Shown here in pieces: positions 43,272 through 52,650 of a stretch of 64,000 bases of DNA. The notes beneath the pieces are model-generated. The model made no database searches. It had not been told where the DNA came from and saw only the letters and a list, made by a program, of their open reading frames with translations. This stretch comes from Brevundimonas sp. (lineage in GTDB: Bacteria > Pseudomonadota > Alphaproteobacteria > Caulobacterales > Caulobacteraceae). Where the stretch lies: the NCBI GenBank assembly GCA_027531145.1, contig JAPZRF010000014.1, forward strand, positions 41,628 to 105,627, read 5' to 3'. The position numbers were made by a program, and so were the translations under genes. The first letter of the stretch is position 1. Each line of letters opens with the position of its first letter.

Positions 43272-43705
43272 CAGTCGAGATTGAGCCGAGGCAAACGTCT
43301 CATCTTGTCTATGTCTGCAGACCAATCCATGGGCAAACGAAAGTGATCCCCGGCCGGCCCTCGCTGGGCCACCTGCGTAATCGCAGGAAACCACCTGATC
43401 AGGAAGGCGGCTTGGCCGTGTAGGCGCAGCGGAGTCCAGAACCGTCCCTCGGGAGGGAAGACAGCAATCACCCCGGACGCTTGTAGCGCTGCTCGCTCGG
43501 CAGGGCGATCACGCATGCGCTCATCCCCTGACACGATGCAGGTTCCACCGCGCCGAGCGAAATCCGCCAACCAATCGATGTCCGAGTGACCAACGGCGTT
43601 TGCGTCGTGCGCCGACTCCACCGTTACGCCATCGGGAAGGTGCAACTGTCGCAGAGCATCCGGAATCCGGCGAGAAATGTTCTCGTCGAACCGGATCAGG
43701 GTCAC
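43271..43705 (-). CDS. PIN-like toxin of a VapBC45-type pair
   Basis: A 144-residue protein resembling the PIN-like (DUF5615/VapC45) toxins. Acidic active-site candidates are FDENI at residues 6-10, SDIDWLADFARRGG near 41 and VSGDERM near 58-64, giving the usual cluster of Asp/Glu for a metal-dependent RNase. Size and order match M. tuberculosis VapC45 (138 residues) behind VapB45. The GTG start overlaps the antitoxin stop by 4 bp, and the stop overlaps the folC ATG by one base. Composition looks less GC-rich than its neighbours. Confidence 0.78.
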   Translation of the reverse strand: MTLIRFDENISRRIPDALRQLHLPDGVTVESAHDANAVGHSDIDWLADFARRGGTCIVSGDERMRDRPAERAALQASGVIAVFPPEGRFWTPLRLHGQAAFLIRWFPAITQVAQRGPAGDHFRLPMDWSADIDKMRRLPRLNLD

Positions 43706-44361
43706 GCGGCGAGACGGTGCTCGAACTCAGCGGCCTGCCGGACAGCTTCCTCGGAAACGAGGAACCAATCAGCAGTCGCTGCCAAGCCCTCGGAAGATGC
43801 CAGCTCAGCCAACTTTGCCGTCGGCGTCGCAGCCGTGCCCTCCACCACAACTGGCCGCCCGAACGAAAGCGCCGGATCGATGCGAACAAGCGGCAGTTCA
43901 GAGGGGTACGGTTCGAAGTATCTCGCAATGCCCCGTTGGAATACGACCCTGCCGTCAAGCGCTGGCTTCATCAATCCCGGTTCGGCGTAGCACTCGTTGA
44001 CGAGGTTCACGAGGCATCCGCCTTCTGCCTCGAACAGCCGAAAGCCGTCGGACACAATTGGCCTATCGGCCGCGAACGGGTGGTCAAATCCTTGCAGCTT
44101 CAGTTTCCGGGATACCTGCCGAAGGAGGCGAAGAGGCACGCCCTCACGCAGCATGTGCGAAACGAGGCGAGCCTCCAGCAAACCGTCGAACGAAAGGATG
44201 GGGCGTCCACCGATGGGTTCGTAGCCCGGCTGGATCAAAGGGTTGGCTCCCTTCACCCAGCGGAGAACTTCGCCCGGTTCACGACGAACCAGACGAGCCA
44301 CTTGGCTGGTGGTGTATGCACCCGCCCTGCCAATGTCCTTCCAGCCGAGAACTTCACCCAT
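43702..44361 (-). CDS. DUF433/MerR-like antitoxin of a VapBC45-type pair
   Basis: A 219-residue protein with an N-terminal MerR-like helix-turn-helix (AYTTSQVARLVRREPGEVLRWV) and helical LSFDGLLEARLVSHMLREGV, and a C-terminal DUF433 part (LVRIDPALSFGRPVVVEGTAATP, then SEEAVRQAAEFE). This matches the VapB45 antitoxin layout (239 residues in M. tuberculosis). It likely binds its own promoter in the 53-bp gap after accD and neutralises the toxin. It interrupts the usual accD-folC order and has lower GC by eye, suggesting transfer. Confidence 0.78.
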   Translation of the reverse strand: MGEVLGWKDIGRAGAYTTSQVARLVRREPGEVLRWVKGANPLIQPGYEPIGGRPILSFDGLLEARLVSHMLREGVPLRLLRQVSRKLKLQGFDHPFAADRPIVSDGFRLFEAEGGCLVNLVNECYAEPGLMKPALDGRVVFQRGIARYFEPYPSELPLVRIDPALSFGRPVVVEGTAATPTAKLAELASSEGLAATADWFLVSEEAVRQAAEFEHRLAA

Positions 44362-44414
44362 GGTCGTGCTCCGCCCCGACTATGAATCTAACCAAGCAGT
44401 CAGGCAATAATCGT

Positions 44415-45302
44415 TCACGCCGCCCGCTTGCCGCCGGTCAGGACAGACAGGATGCGGCCGAGGGTCTCGGGCAGGTCCGTGCGGGCGACGACGCGGTCGA
44501 CCATGCCCTTTTCCTGCAGGTACTCGGCGCGCTGGAAGCCGGGGGGCAGCTTCTCGCGGATGGTGGTCTCGATCACGCGAGGGCCGGCGAAGCCGATCAG
44601 GGCACCCGGCTCGGCCAGATGCACATCGCCGAGCATGGCATAGGAGGCCGTGACCCCGCCGGTGGTCGGGTCGGTCAGCACCACCACATAGGGCAGGCGC
44701 GCGCGCTTGAGCTCGTCGATGGCGAGGGTGGTCCGCGCCATCTGCATCAGGCTGAGCGCGCCCTCCTGCATCCGGGCCCCGCCGGCGGCGGAGAAACAGA
44801 CCAGTGGAAGGCCGCGCGAGATGGCCGTCCCGGCGGCGCAGATGAAGGCCTCGCCGGCGGCCATGCCGAGCGAGCCGCCCATGAAGCTGAAGTCCTGCAC
44901 GATCACCACCGCCGACTCCCCGGCGATCTCGCCGACGCCGATGGCCATGGTGTCCTTACGCCCGGCGGCCTTGCGGGCCTGGGCCAGTCGCTCGCGATAG
45001 GGCTTGCCGTCCGAGAACTTCAGCGGATCCTCGGGCACGTCGGGCGTCTCCACCGGCTCGTACGCGCCATCGTCAAAGGTGTAGCGCAGCCGGGTCGGGG
45101 CATCGATTCGCATGTGCCGGCCCGAGGGCGTCACCCACAGGGCGGCCTCCAGGTCCGAGCGATAGATCATCTCGCCCGTGTCCGGATCCTTGACCCACAG
45201 ATTGTCCGGCGTGTCGCGCCGGCTGACGATCTTGCGCACTCCGGGCGCGAAGCGGCTCAGCCAGCCGCCGCGCTTGGGTTCTTGAGGGGTCTTGTCGGCC
45301 AT
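44415..45302 (-). CDS. accD: Acetyl-CoA carboxylase carboxyltransferase subunit beta, no zinc-ribbon cysteines
   Basis: Carboxyltransferase subunit making malonyl-CoA with AccA. The 295-residue protein has the crotonase-like core (KFSDGKPYRERLAQARK, VIVQDFSFMGGSLGMAAGEAF, SAAGGARMQEGALSLMQM and GGVTASYAMLGDVHLAEPGALIGFAGPRVIE). The N-terminal segment NLWVKDPDTGEMIYRSDLEA then LWVTPSGRHMRI lines up with the zinc ribbon of E. coli AccD, but all four cysteines are replaced, so no zinc is expected. It follows trpA and precedes the toxin-antitoxin pair. Confidence 0.95.
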   Translation of the reverse strand: MADKTPQEPKRGGWLSRFAPGVRKIVSRRDTPDNLWVKDPDTGEMIYRSDLEAALWVTPSGRHMRIDAPTRLRYTFDDGAYEPVETPDVPEDPLKFSDGKPYRERLAQARKAAGRKDTMAIGVGEIAGESAVVIVQDFSFMGGSLGMAAGEAFICAAGTAISRGLPLVCFSAAGGARMQEGALSLMQMARTTLAIDELKRARLPYVVVLTDPTTGGVTASYAMLGDVHLAEPGALIGFAGPRVIETTIREKLPPGFQRAEYLQEKGMVDRVVARTDLPETLGRILSVLTGGKRAA

Positions 45303-45330
45303 TCGAGACTCTCTATTGGCTCTTGATACA

Positions 45331-45409
45331 CGTCACCCCCGGGCTTGTCCCGGGGGCCCATATGCACGACCGGAGTCTATGGGTCGCCGGGACAGGCCCG
45401 GCGATGACG
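45331..45409. repeat. Dispersed palindromic repeat between trpA and accD
   Basis: Two imperfect inverted arms, CGTCACCCCCGGGCTTGTCC… and …GGACAGGCCCGGCGATGACG, flank a short centre with CATATGCACGACC. The CGTCA/TGACG ends and CCCGGGC cores are typical of intergenic palindromic repeats in alphaproteobacterial genomes, and the ends resemble the small hairpin at 9117-9145. It fills most of the 119-bp gap between trpA and accD. Confidence 0.75.
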
Positions 45410-45421
45410 AAGAGAATTGGG

Positions 45422-46252
45422 TCAGGCGTGGACGTCCGCGCGCGCACCTTTCACGGCGTCGGAAAGGGCCCGGACCTTCGCCAGCACGCGCGGCGCGGCC
45501 GGCTCTCCGTTCGCAAGGGCGGCGGCCACCTCGTCGACCAGCACCGAGCCGGCCACGACGGCGTCGGCGACCCTGGCGATCTCGGCCGCCCGCTCGGGCG
45601 TCTTGACCCCGAAACCGACCGCCACCGGCAGGCCCGAGGCGCGGCGGACGCGCTCGACCGCCGGGGCCACGGACAGGGCCTGCGCCTCCTTCACGCCGGT
45701 CACCCCGGCGACGGAGACATAGTAGACGAAGCCCGTGGTGCGTTCGGCGATGATCTTCAGCCGCGCGTCGTCCGAGGTCGGGGTGGCCAGCCGGATCAGC
45801 GAGACCCGGTGGGCGTCCAGCGCGTCGGCGAGTGGTCCCGCCTCTTCCGGCGGGCAGTCGACGACGATCACACCGTCCACGCCCGCCGCAGCCGCGTCGC
45901 GGACGAAGGCCTCGTAGCCGTAGCTCTCGATCGGATTGAGATAGCCCATCAGGATGAGGGGAGTGTCCGCCTCGCCGTCCCTGAAGGCGCGCGCCAGATC
46001 GAGCGTGCCCTTGAGCGTCAGTCCGGCCCTCAGCCCGCGCAGCGCCGCACGCTGGATCGGCGGCCCCTCAGCCATGGGATCAGAGAAGGGAAAACCCAGC
46101 TCGATGATGTCGGCCCCGGCCGCCGGCAGACCCTTGAGGATCTCCAGCGCCGCGTCCCGCGAGGGATCGCCGGCCATGACATAGGCGACGAAGCCGGCCC
46201 GGCCAGCGGCCTTTAGCGCCGCAAAACGGGCGTCGATACGGGAGGTGGTCAC
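45422..46252 (-). CDS. trpA: Tryptophan synthase alpha chain
   Basis: Cleaves indole-3-glycerol phosphate to indole and glyceraldehyde-3-phosphate. The 276-residue TIM barrel shows the catalytic Glu in [21 protein letters not shown] near residue 52, [17 protein letters not shown] near 110, the second acid in [14 protein letters not shown] near 135 and the phosphate loops [12 protein letters not shown] and [14 protein letters not shown] start at 46252 overlaps the trpB stop by 4 bp, so the two subunits are coupled. Confidence 0.97.
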   Translation of the reverse strand: MTTSRIDARFAALKAAGRAGFVAYVMAGDPSRDAALEILKGLPAAGADIIELGFPFSDPMAEGPPIQRAALRGLRAGLTLKGTLDLARAFRDGEADTPLILMGYLNPIESYGYEAFVRDAAAAGVDGVIVVDCPPEEAGPLADALDAHRVSLIRLATPTSDDARLKIIAERTTGFVYYVSVAGVTGVKEAQALSVAPAVERVRRASGLPVAVGFGVKTPERAAEIARVADAVVAGSVLVDEVAAALANGEPAAPRVLAKVRALSDAVKGARADVHA

Positions 46253-47463
46253 AGGTCCACCCCGAGATGCTCGGCCACCGCGAAGATGTCCTTGTCGCCG
46301 CGGCCGCAGAGGTTCAGCGCCACGTCGCCGTCCTTGCCGATCTCGCGAGCGATCTCGCCGACGCGGGCGAGGGCGTGGCTGGGCTCCAGCGCCGGGATGA
46401 TGCCCTCCAGCCTCGAGCATAGCTGGAATGCCTCCAGCGCCTCCTTGTCCGTCGCCGCGCGGTACTCGGCCCGGCCGATATCCTTGAGCCAGGCGTGCTC
46501 CGGACCGATGCCCGGATAGTCCAACCCGGCCGAGATCGAGTGGCCCTCAAGGATCTGGCCATCCGCGTCCTGCAGCAGATAGGTACGGTTGCCGTGCAGC
46601 ACGCCGGGCCGGCCACCCTGCAGCGAGGCGGCATGGTCAGGGCCGTCGAGTCCATGGCCGGCGGCCTCGACGCCGATCAGCCTCACACTGGCGTCGTCGA
46701 TAAAGGGATGGAACAGGCCGATGGCGTTCGAGCCGCCACCAATGGCGGCGACGCAGGCGTCCGGCAGCTTGCCGCGGCGGGCCAGCATCTGGGCCCGGGC
46801 CTCGCGCCCGATCACGCTCTGGAAGTCGCGCACCATGGCCGGATAGGGGTGCGGCCCGGCCGCTGTGCCGATCAGGTAGTAGGTGTCCTCGACATTGGTC
46901 ACCCAGTCCCGCATCGCCTCGTTCATGGCGTCCTTCAGGGTCGCCCGGCCCGAGGTCACCGGCACCACCTCGGCACCCAGCAGCTTCATGCGGAAGACGT
47001 TGGGCTTCTGCCGCTCCACGTCGGTGGCACCCATGTAGACCACGCACGGCAGGCCGAAGCGGGCGCAGACTGTGGCCGTGGCCACCCCGTGCTGACCGGC
47101 ACCGGTCTCGGCGATGATGCGCGTCTTGCCCATGCGCATGGCCAGCAGGATCTGGCCCATGCAGTTGTTCACCTTGTGTGCGCCGGTGTGGTTCAGCTCG
47201 TCGCGCTTGAACCAGATGTTGGCCGCCCCGAAGTGCTCCGTCAGGCGCTCGGCCAGGTACAGCGGGCTGGGCCGGCCGACGTAGTGCTCAAGGTACTGGT
47301 CCAGCTCGGCCTGGAAGGTCGGATCGGCCTTGGCCGCCGCGTAGGCGGCCGTCAGCTCATGCACCAGGGGCATCAGCGTCTCGGCGACGAAACGGCCGCC
47401 GTAAGGACCGAAACGGCCTTCCGCGTCTGGCCAGCTGTAGGTGTTGGGGAGAATGGCGTTCAC
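46249..47463 (-). CDS. trpB: Tryptophan synthase beta chain
   Basis: PLP enzyme that condenses indole with serine. The 404-residue protein has the PLP lysine in [14 protein letters not shown] near residue 93, [13 protein letters not shown] near 115, the phosphate loop [14 protein letters not shown] near 240 and [14 protein letters not shown] near 305. GTG start at 47463 lies 23 bp after trpF. No change in active-site sequence was noticed. Confidence 0.97.
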   Translation of the reverse strand: MNAILPNTYSWPDAEGRFGPYGGRFVAETLMPLVHELTAAYAAAKADPTFQAELDQYLEHYVGRPSPLYLAERLTEHFGAANIWFKRDELNHTGAHKVNNCMGQILLAMRMGKTRIIAETGAGQHGVATATVCARFGLPCVVYMGATDVERQKPNVFRMKLLGAEVVPVTSGRATLKDAMNEAMRDWVTNVEDTYYLIGTAAGPHPYPAMVRDFQSVIGREARAQMLARRGKLPDACVAAIGGGSNAIGLFHPFIDDASVRLIGVEAAGHGLDGPDHAASLQGGRPGVLHGNRTYLLQDADGQILEGHSISAGLDYPGIGPEHAWLKDIGRAEYRAATDKEALEAFQLCSRLEGIIPALEPSHALARVGEIAREIGKDGDVALNLCGRGDKDIFAVAEHLGVDL

Positions 47464-47486
47464 TACGTCTGTCCTGGCCCCATGGG

Positions 47487-48137
47487 TTACGGTTTCGGGG
47501 CGGCGGCATCGACCGCCGCCATGAAGGCGGCGATCAGGCCGGCGTCCTTAACACCGGGCTCGGTTTCCACGCCAGAGGAGACGTCCACCAGGGGCGCCCC
47601 GGTGAGACGAATGGCCTCGCCGACATTGTCCGGCGTCAGACCGCCGGCGAGGAACCACGGGCGATCGAAGGGACGCCCCTGTAGCAAGGTCCAGTCGAAG
47701 CGCGCGCCGACGCCGCCGGGCAGGGCAGAGCCGGCCGGCGGACGGGCGTCGAACATCAGATAGTCGACCACAGGCGTATACGCGACGGCGGCGGTCAGGT
47801 CGTCCGGCGTCGACACCGGGAGGGCCTTGATGATCCCGGCCCCCGACAATTGTCGCACCTCGGCGACCCGTTCGGGGCTCTCGTGACCGTGCAGCTGGAT
47901 CAGGTCCGGCTTGAGGATGAGGGCGATCTCGGTGACCAGGGCGTCGTCGGGGTCGACCAGCAGCGACACCATCTGTATCCGCCCTCGCGCCCGGGCGTAG
48001 AGGGTCGCCGCCTCCAGCGGACCGATGTGGCGCGGACTCTTCGGAAAGGTCACGGCCCCGACGAACGCCGCGCCGGCGGCGAGCGCCGAGTCCAGCGCCT
48101 CGGGCGTCTTCAGGCCACAGATCTTGACGCGGGTCAT
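47487..48137 (-). CDS. trpF: Phosphoribosylanthranilate isomerase
   Basis: Isomerises N-(5-phosphoribosyl)anthranilate in tryptophan synthesis. The 216-residue barrel starts [13 protein letters not shown] with the catalytic Cys at residue 7, has [13 protein letters not shown] near 80, the catalytic Asp in [10 protein letters not shown] near 128 and the phosphate site [14 protein letters not shown] and [14 protein letters not shown]. It is first of the trpF-trpB-trpA-accD run and divergent from the LysR gene across 87 bp. Confidence 0.96.
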   Translation of the reverse strand: MTRVKICGLKTPEALDSALAAGAAFVGAVTFPKSPRHIGPLEAATLYARARGRIQMVSLLVDPDDALVTEIALILKPDLIQLHGHESPERVAEVRQLSGAGIIKALPVSTPDDLTAAVAYTPVVDYLMFDARPPAGSALPGGVGARFDWTLLQGRPFDRPWFLAGGLTPDNVGEAIRLTGAPLVDVSSGVETEPGVKDAGLIAAFMAAVDAAAPKP

Positions 48138-48224
48138 GGCCTGTCTTCACGCCCGAAAGCCCCACCGGGTCAAGGCGCGACGCGTCGCGGTTGCGCCGAA
48201 GCCACGTTCAGTATTTCTAACGGC

Positions 48225-49154
48225 ATGACCCGAAGTCTGTTGCCCCTCAATGCCCTGCGCGCCTTTGAGGCCGCCGCGCGGCACCTCAGCGTCTCCCGAG
48301 CCGCCGACGAGCTGGCGGTCACGCCTGGGGCCGTCAGCCAGCAGATCAAGCTGCTGGAGGACCTGGTCGGCGGGCCCCTGTTCCGACGCGAGCCACGCGG
48401 CCTCGCCCTGACCGATCTGGGCCGGGCTGCGGCCCCGGCGCTGCGCGAAGGCTTCGAGCGGCTGATGGACGCCTCGGCCCTGCTCCGCACGCCGACGCGC
48501 CGGCGACAGGTGGCGATCAGCGTGCCGCCGGCCTTTGCGGCCAAGTGGCTGCTGCCACGCATGGACGCCTTTCACGACGCCCACCCCGAGGTCGAGGTGT
48601 GGATCAGCGCTGACATGGAGCCCGCTGACCTCGAAGAGAGCGAGGTCGACCTCGCCGTCCGCTATGGCCCCGGCGGCTACACGGGCATGGTCGAGGAATT
48701 GCTGATGCGCGAGGCCGTGCTGCCGGTCTGCGCCCCGGCCCTGCTGGCGGGCGACCCTGCGTTGCGCACGCCGGCCGACCTCGTGCGCCATCAGTTGCTG
48801 CACGACGCCGCGGTCGATGATGACGCCGGCCGTCCCGACTGGCCAATGTGGCTCAAGGCGCGCGGGGTACGCCATCCGGACCCGCGGCGCGGCTCGCGTT
48901 TCAACGACTCCTCCCTGCTGATCCAGGCGGCGATCGCCCGGCGCGGCGTGGCCCTTGCCCGGCGCGCCCTGGCCCAGGACGATCTCGCCGCCGGCCGGCT
49001 GGTGGCCCCCTTCGCCGATGGCAGCGAAGCGGTCGGCTATGCCTACCACCTGATCCGCCGCCGAGACCGCGCCCCGACCCGCAGCGCGGAATCGCTGGCC
49101 GCCTGGCTGCGCCGGGAGGCCATCACCCACACCGACCGACTCGATCAATTGTAG
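48225..49154 (+). CDS. LysR-family transcriptional regulator (GcvA-like)
   Basis: A 309-residue regulator. The N-terminal winged HTH is PLNALRAFEAAARHLSVSRAADELAVTPGAVSQQIK, followed by LTDLGRAAAPALREGFERL linker helix, and a periplasmic-binding-like effector domain with VAISVPPAFAAKWLLPRMDAF and DLAVRYGPGGYTGM, a pattern of the GcvA subgroup. It could in principle regulate trpF, which is divergent with 87 bp between them, or act elsewhere. An upstream open frame inside trpF is not counted. Confidence 0.92.
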   Translation: MTRSLLPLNALRAFEAAARHLSVSRAADELAVTPGAVSQQIKLLEDLVGGPLFRREPRGLALTDLGRAAAPALREGFERLMDASALLRTPTRRRQVAISVPPAFAAKWLLPRMDAFHDAHPEVEVWISADMEPADLEESEVDLAVRYGPGGYTGMVEELLMREAVLPVCAPALLAGDPALRTPADLVRHQLLHDAAVDDDAGRPDWPMWLKARGVRHPDPRRGSRFNDSSLLIQAAIARRGVALARRALAQDDLAAGRLVAPFADGSEAVGYAYHLIRRRDRAPTRSAESLAAWLRREAITHTDRLDQL

Positions 49155-49254
49155 ACTCAAGGGCTTGCAGTGGCGCCCCATTTTCGCCCCACAACGACCT
49201 ATCGTCCCGCCCGCCGTCATTGGATGCGGACGGTGCCGCCGAGAGCAAGAGTTC

Positions 49255-49773
49255 GTGCTGTACGCCGTCGCCGCGCTGGCCCTGCTGTGGTCGCTCACCC
49301 TTCCGCTGGACCCGGAGTCCACCACGGGGCCCGTGCCCTATACCGAGGTACTGGCGGCCGAGCCCGAAGCGGCGGCGGCCCTGTCGGTCGAGGCCGAGGC
49401 GCTGATGGCCGAGGAGCCGGATTGGCGTCTGTCGGCGCGTCTCTATCATGCGGGTGGCGGCGGGGCGACGGGCAACGACTCGCTCGGCTGCCGGCCGATC
49501 GCCCTTCGCACGGTAGCGGTCGACCCCAATCATGTGCCGCGCCGCACCCGCCTGTTCATCCGCGAAACGGTCGGCCTGCCCCTGCCCGATGGCGGCGTCC
49601 ACGACGGCTTCTGGTACGCCTCGGACACCGGCGGCGCGATCCGCGGGGCCAAGATCGACCTTTACACCGGCCACGGCAGCGCCTCGATGCGACCGGTCAT
49701 ACCGCTGAACATGCGTACCCTGACGGTGGTCGAGGCGGGCCGGTTCGAGGGTTGCCCGCCCGACTGGGAATAG
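49255..49773 (+). CDS. 3D-domain protein with N-terminal membrane segment
   Basis: A protein with a short hydrophobic N-terminal helix (LYAVAALALLWSLTLPL) and a C-terminal 3D domain, named for three Asp residues, seen here in FWYASDTGGAIRGAKIDLYTGHG. This is the double-psi beta-barrel found in MltA and in cell-wall-degrading proteins. RTVAVDPNHVPRRTRLFI is the usual start of the domain. Starts are uncertain: GTG at 49255 (172 residues) or TTG at 49165 (202 residues). Likely envelope located and involved in murein cleavage; it converges on the antiporter. Confidence 0.72.
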   Translation: MLYAVAALALLWSLTLPLDPESTTGPVPYTEVLAAEPEAAAALSVEAEALMAEEPDWRLSARLYHAGGGGATGNDSLGCRPIALRTVAVDPNHVPRRTRLFIRETVGLPLPDGGVHDGFWYASDTGGAIRGAKIDLYTGHGSASMRPVIPLNMRTLTVVEAGRFEGCPPDWE

Positions 49774-49776
49774 GCC

Positions 49777-50991
49777 TCAGCCGCCCTTGCCGATGATATC
49801 GGTCGCGCGCCTGAGCCGCGGGGTCACCATCGGAATGGTCAGCATGGTCGAGCCCACCGCCATCAGCAGCAGGGCGGTGAAGGTCCCGCTGGTGATGATC
49901 TGCTTGTCCAGCAGGATATTGGCGAAGATGATCATGATCAGCGCCTTGGTCTGCAGCAGCCAGCCGATGACCGAGGCCTCGCCCGGCCCCCATTTGAGCA
50001 GCCGCCCGGCGAGGTGAACGCCCGCCAGCTTGCCACCCACCGCGGCGGCCAGAAGCAGGGCCGCGGCCCCGAACACTGCCACCCCGCCAACATCCCAGGT
50101 CGTGCGCAGACCCGTCGACAGGAAGAAGACGGGCATGACCGTCATCAGCACCGTGTCGCGGAACTGATCCATCCGTGTCTGGTCGAACCAGCGGGCGTCC
50201 AGCACGGCCCCGGCGAGGAAGGCACCGACCATGTAGTGCAGCCCGGACCAATCGGCGACGAGCCCCACGAGGGCCAGCCAGATGAAGGACACGAACCAGC
50301 GGTCCCGCTCGACCAGCCGTGGCATCAGCCGGCGCATGGCGAGGGCGGCCGCGGCGAAACCGATCAGGAAGGCCCCCTGCCGCCCGACCCGCTCCCAGTC
50401 CAGCAGCACCAGGGCCAGCACGGCCCAGATGGCGATGTCGTCCAGCGAGGCGTAGCGCAGCACCCGCTGGCCAAGCGGCCGACGCAGGATCTCCAGCCTG
50501 TCCATGAACAGGATCAGGATCGGCAGGGCGGTGACGGCGCAGGCCATGCCGATGCCCAGCACCACCTGCCAGATCTCGCCCTTCGGACCGGCCCAGCCGT
50601 CGCCGGTGGCCAGCAGGATCGCGGCGGCACCAGCCCCGAACAGCAGGGGCGTGACGAGGGCGAGACCGGCGGTCAGACCCGTCTCGCCCTTGTGCCGCCA
50701 GGCTTCGTTCAGGTCCAGCTCGACCCCGGCGAACCAGACGAACATCATCACCGCCCACCAGGCCACCCCGTTCAGGGCCTGGATCACCTCGGGCCGGAAC
50801 ACGAAGGCGTAGTAGTCGGGGAAGGCCGCGCCCAGGACCCCCGGGCCGAGCAGGATGCCAGTGAGGATCTGCACCACCACCAGCGGTGCCCAGTAGTCTG
50901 TCCGGAACACGCGCCAGATCAGATACGGCACCGTGAAGATGATCAGCATGGCGATCAGGAACAGTTCCGTGATCGTCACCGTATGACTCAT
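49777..50991 (-). CDS. CPA2-type cation:proton antiporter, no C-terminal nucleotide domain
   Basis: A 404-residue membrane protein with 12 or so helices. The antiporter pattern is LVVVQILTGILLGPGVLG (GxxGPxxL-like), FVWFAGVELDLNEA, ITALPILILFMDRLEILRRPLGQRVLRYASLDDIAIW (the DD region that carries ions) and YMVGAFLAGAVLDARW. A Kef-like TrkA domain is absent. The ATG at 50991 with a GGAGGG SD gives MSHTVTITELF. Ion specificity unknown. Confidence 0.88.
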   Translation of the reverse strand: MSHTVTITELFLIAMLIIFTVPYLIWRVFRTDYWAPLVVVQILTGILLGPGVLGAAFPDYYAFVFRPEVIQALNGVAWWAVMMFVWFAGVELDLNEAWRHKGETGLTAGLALVTPLLFGAGAAAILLATGDGWAGPKGEIWQVVLGIGMACAVTALPILILFMDRLEILRRPLGQRVLRYASLDDIAIWAVLALVLLDWERVGRQGAFLIGFAAAALAMRRLMPRLVERDRWFVSFIWLALVGLVADWSGLHYMVGAFLAGAVLDARWFDQTRMDQFRDTVLMTVMPVFFLSTGLRTTWDVGGVAVFGAAALLLAAAVGGKLAGVHLAGRLLKWGPGEASVIGWLLQTKALIMIIFANILLDKQIITSGTFTALLLMAVGSTMLTIPMVTPRLRRATDIIGKGG

Positions 50992-51146
50992 GGGTGGCCC
51001 TCCCCCTGCTTTCGCCGACCCTGCCACGATGACCGAACGCCGTCACCCGCGACAGCCGACCACGCTTTCGCCCGCAGGCCGGACTCGCCAAGCCCGAAGC
51101 GACACGGTTAAGGTGATTGCGTTTTTGCGTAAGAGGGGACGCCGCC

Positions 51147-52610
51147 ATGACGACCACCACCGGGGCACCGCAGGGCGTCGAGTCCTTCTATTCCAAGGTC
51201 ACCAACGTCAGCGACTTCATCTGGGGCGGCACCTGGGATGGCATCCAGATCATCCCGTTCCCGCCCATGGTCGTGATGCTGTTGGGCGTCGGCCTGTGGA
51301 TGATGATCGGGCTGCGGTTCTATCCGCTGCTCAAGCTGGGCGAGGCATTCGCCGGCCTGTTCAGGAAGGACAAGTCGGAATCTGGCGAGATCTCGCCCTT
51401 CGCCGCTCTATCGACCGCCCTGTCGGGGCAGGTCGGCACCGGCAATCTGGCGGGCGTGGCGACGGCTATCACCCTGGGCGGCCCCGGGGCCCTGTTCTGG
51501 ATGTGGGTGACGGCGCTGATCGGCATGGCCCTGGCCTTCGCCGAGGGCTCGCTGGCCATCCGCTTCCGCGACCGGGACGAGAACGGCAACTGGCGAGGCG
51601 GCCCCATGACCTACATCCGCAAGGGTCTGGGCAAGTCGTGGGGCTGGCTGGCGGTGCTATTCTGCATCGGCACCCTGTTTTCGTCGATCGCCACCGGCAA
51701 CATGATCCAGTCGAACTCGATCGCTGACTCCATCACCGCCCTGTCGGGGGTTGAGGAGTGGATGGCCGGCATTATCGTCGCCGTGCTGGTGTTCGTGGTG
51801 ATCATCGGCGGCATCAAGTCGATCGGCAACGTGGCCGAAAAGATCGTGCCAATCATGGCGATCGCCTACATCGTCATGGCGATGATCGCGATCATCATCA
51901 ACTACAGGGACATCCCGAACACCTTCGCCCTGATCTTCGACGGCGCGCTCAACGGCACCGCCGCGACCGGCGGGTTTGTCGGTGCCGGCATCATGCTGGC
52001 GATCCGCGCCGGCGTGGCCCGCGGGCTGTTCTCGAACGAGGCCGGCCAGGGCTCGACCCCGATGGCCCACGCCGTGGCCCGCACTGACGATCCCGCCCGC
52101 CAGGGCCGCTTCGCGATGATGGGAACCTTCATCGACACCATCATCATCTGCACCATGACCGGCCTGGTGCTGCTGACGGTGCAGGGCAGTTTCCCGGCCG
52201 GCGCAGGCACGGTCGATCATGTCTGGAACTCGGACCTGCGCGGCTTCGAGATGACGCTGGCGGCCTATGCCGCGGCCTTCCCGCAGACCATTTTCGGCCA
52301 GTCGCTGGGCGCTCTGGTCGCTTCGGTGGCGCTGATCCTGTTCGTGTTCACGACCCTGATCACCTGGAGCTACTACGGCGAGCGGGCGGCCACCCATTTG
52401 TTCGGCAGCAAGGTCGCCATTCCGTGGCGTCTCCTGTGGGTGACGATGATCGTCGTCGGCTCCTTCCAGCAGATCGAGTTCATCTGGCGCATGGGCGACA
52501 TCGCCAACGCCGCCATGGCCCTGCCGAACCTGATCGCGCTGCTGGCCCTGTCGGGGATCGTCTTCGCCCTGGCGCGCGGCGACAAGACCGCCGGCCGAGA
52601 CCACGACTGA
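51147..52610 (+). CDS. AGCS-family sodium/alanine (glycine) symporter
   Basis: Sodium-coupled importer of alanine or glycine. The 487-residue protein has about 11 helices and the AGCS signatures STALSGQVGTGNLAGVATAI near residue 95, WMWVTALIGMALAFAEGSLAIRFR near 120, GLFSNEAGQGSTPMAHA near 295 and TFIDTIIICTMTGLVLL near 330, matching the substrate/ion sites of AgcS. The ATG at 51147 follows a GGGGA; a longer frame to 51117 is less likely. A hairpin lies downstream. Confidence 0.95.
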   Translation: MTTTTGAPQGVESFYSKVTNVSDFIWGGTWDGIQIIPFPPMVVMLLGVGLWMMIGLRFYPLLKLGEAFAGLFRKDKSESGEISPFAALSTALSGQVGTGNLAGVATAITLGGPGALFWMWVTALIGMALAFAEGSLAIRFRDRDENGNWRGGPMTYIRKGLGKSWGWLAVLFCIGTLFSSIATGNMIQSNSIADSITALSGVEEWMAGIIVAVLVFVVIIGGIKSIGNVAEKIVPIMAIAYIVMAMIAIIINYRDIPNTFALIFDGALNGTAATGGFVGAGIMLAIRAGVARGLFSNEAGQGSTPMAHAVARTDDPARQGRFAMMGTFIDTIIICTMTGLVLLTVQGSFPAGAGTVDHVWNSDLRGFEMTLAAYAAAFPQTIFGQSLGALVASVALILFVFTTLITWSYYGERAATHLFGSKVAIPWRLLWVTMIVVGSFQQIEFIWRMGDIANAAMALPNLIALLALSGIVFALARGDKTAGRDHD

Positions 52611-52620
52611 CGAAACAGGC

Positions 52621-52642
52621 GGCCCGCGCTCCGGCGCGGGCC
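52621..52642. terminator. Bidirectional hairpin between the AGCS and DUF962 genes
   Basis: GGCCCGCGC, loop TCCG and GCGCGGGCC form a perfect 9-bp stem between two convergent genes. It is followed by only two T residues, so termination strength is uncertain. Confidence 0.6.
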
Positions 52643-52650
52643 GTTCCGCC

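Noticed and set aside
43600..45326. Plus-strand frames opposite the toxin-antitoxin pair and accD
   Set aside because: They are shadows with no motifs; the minus-strand genes have coherent domains and coupled overlaps.
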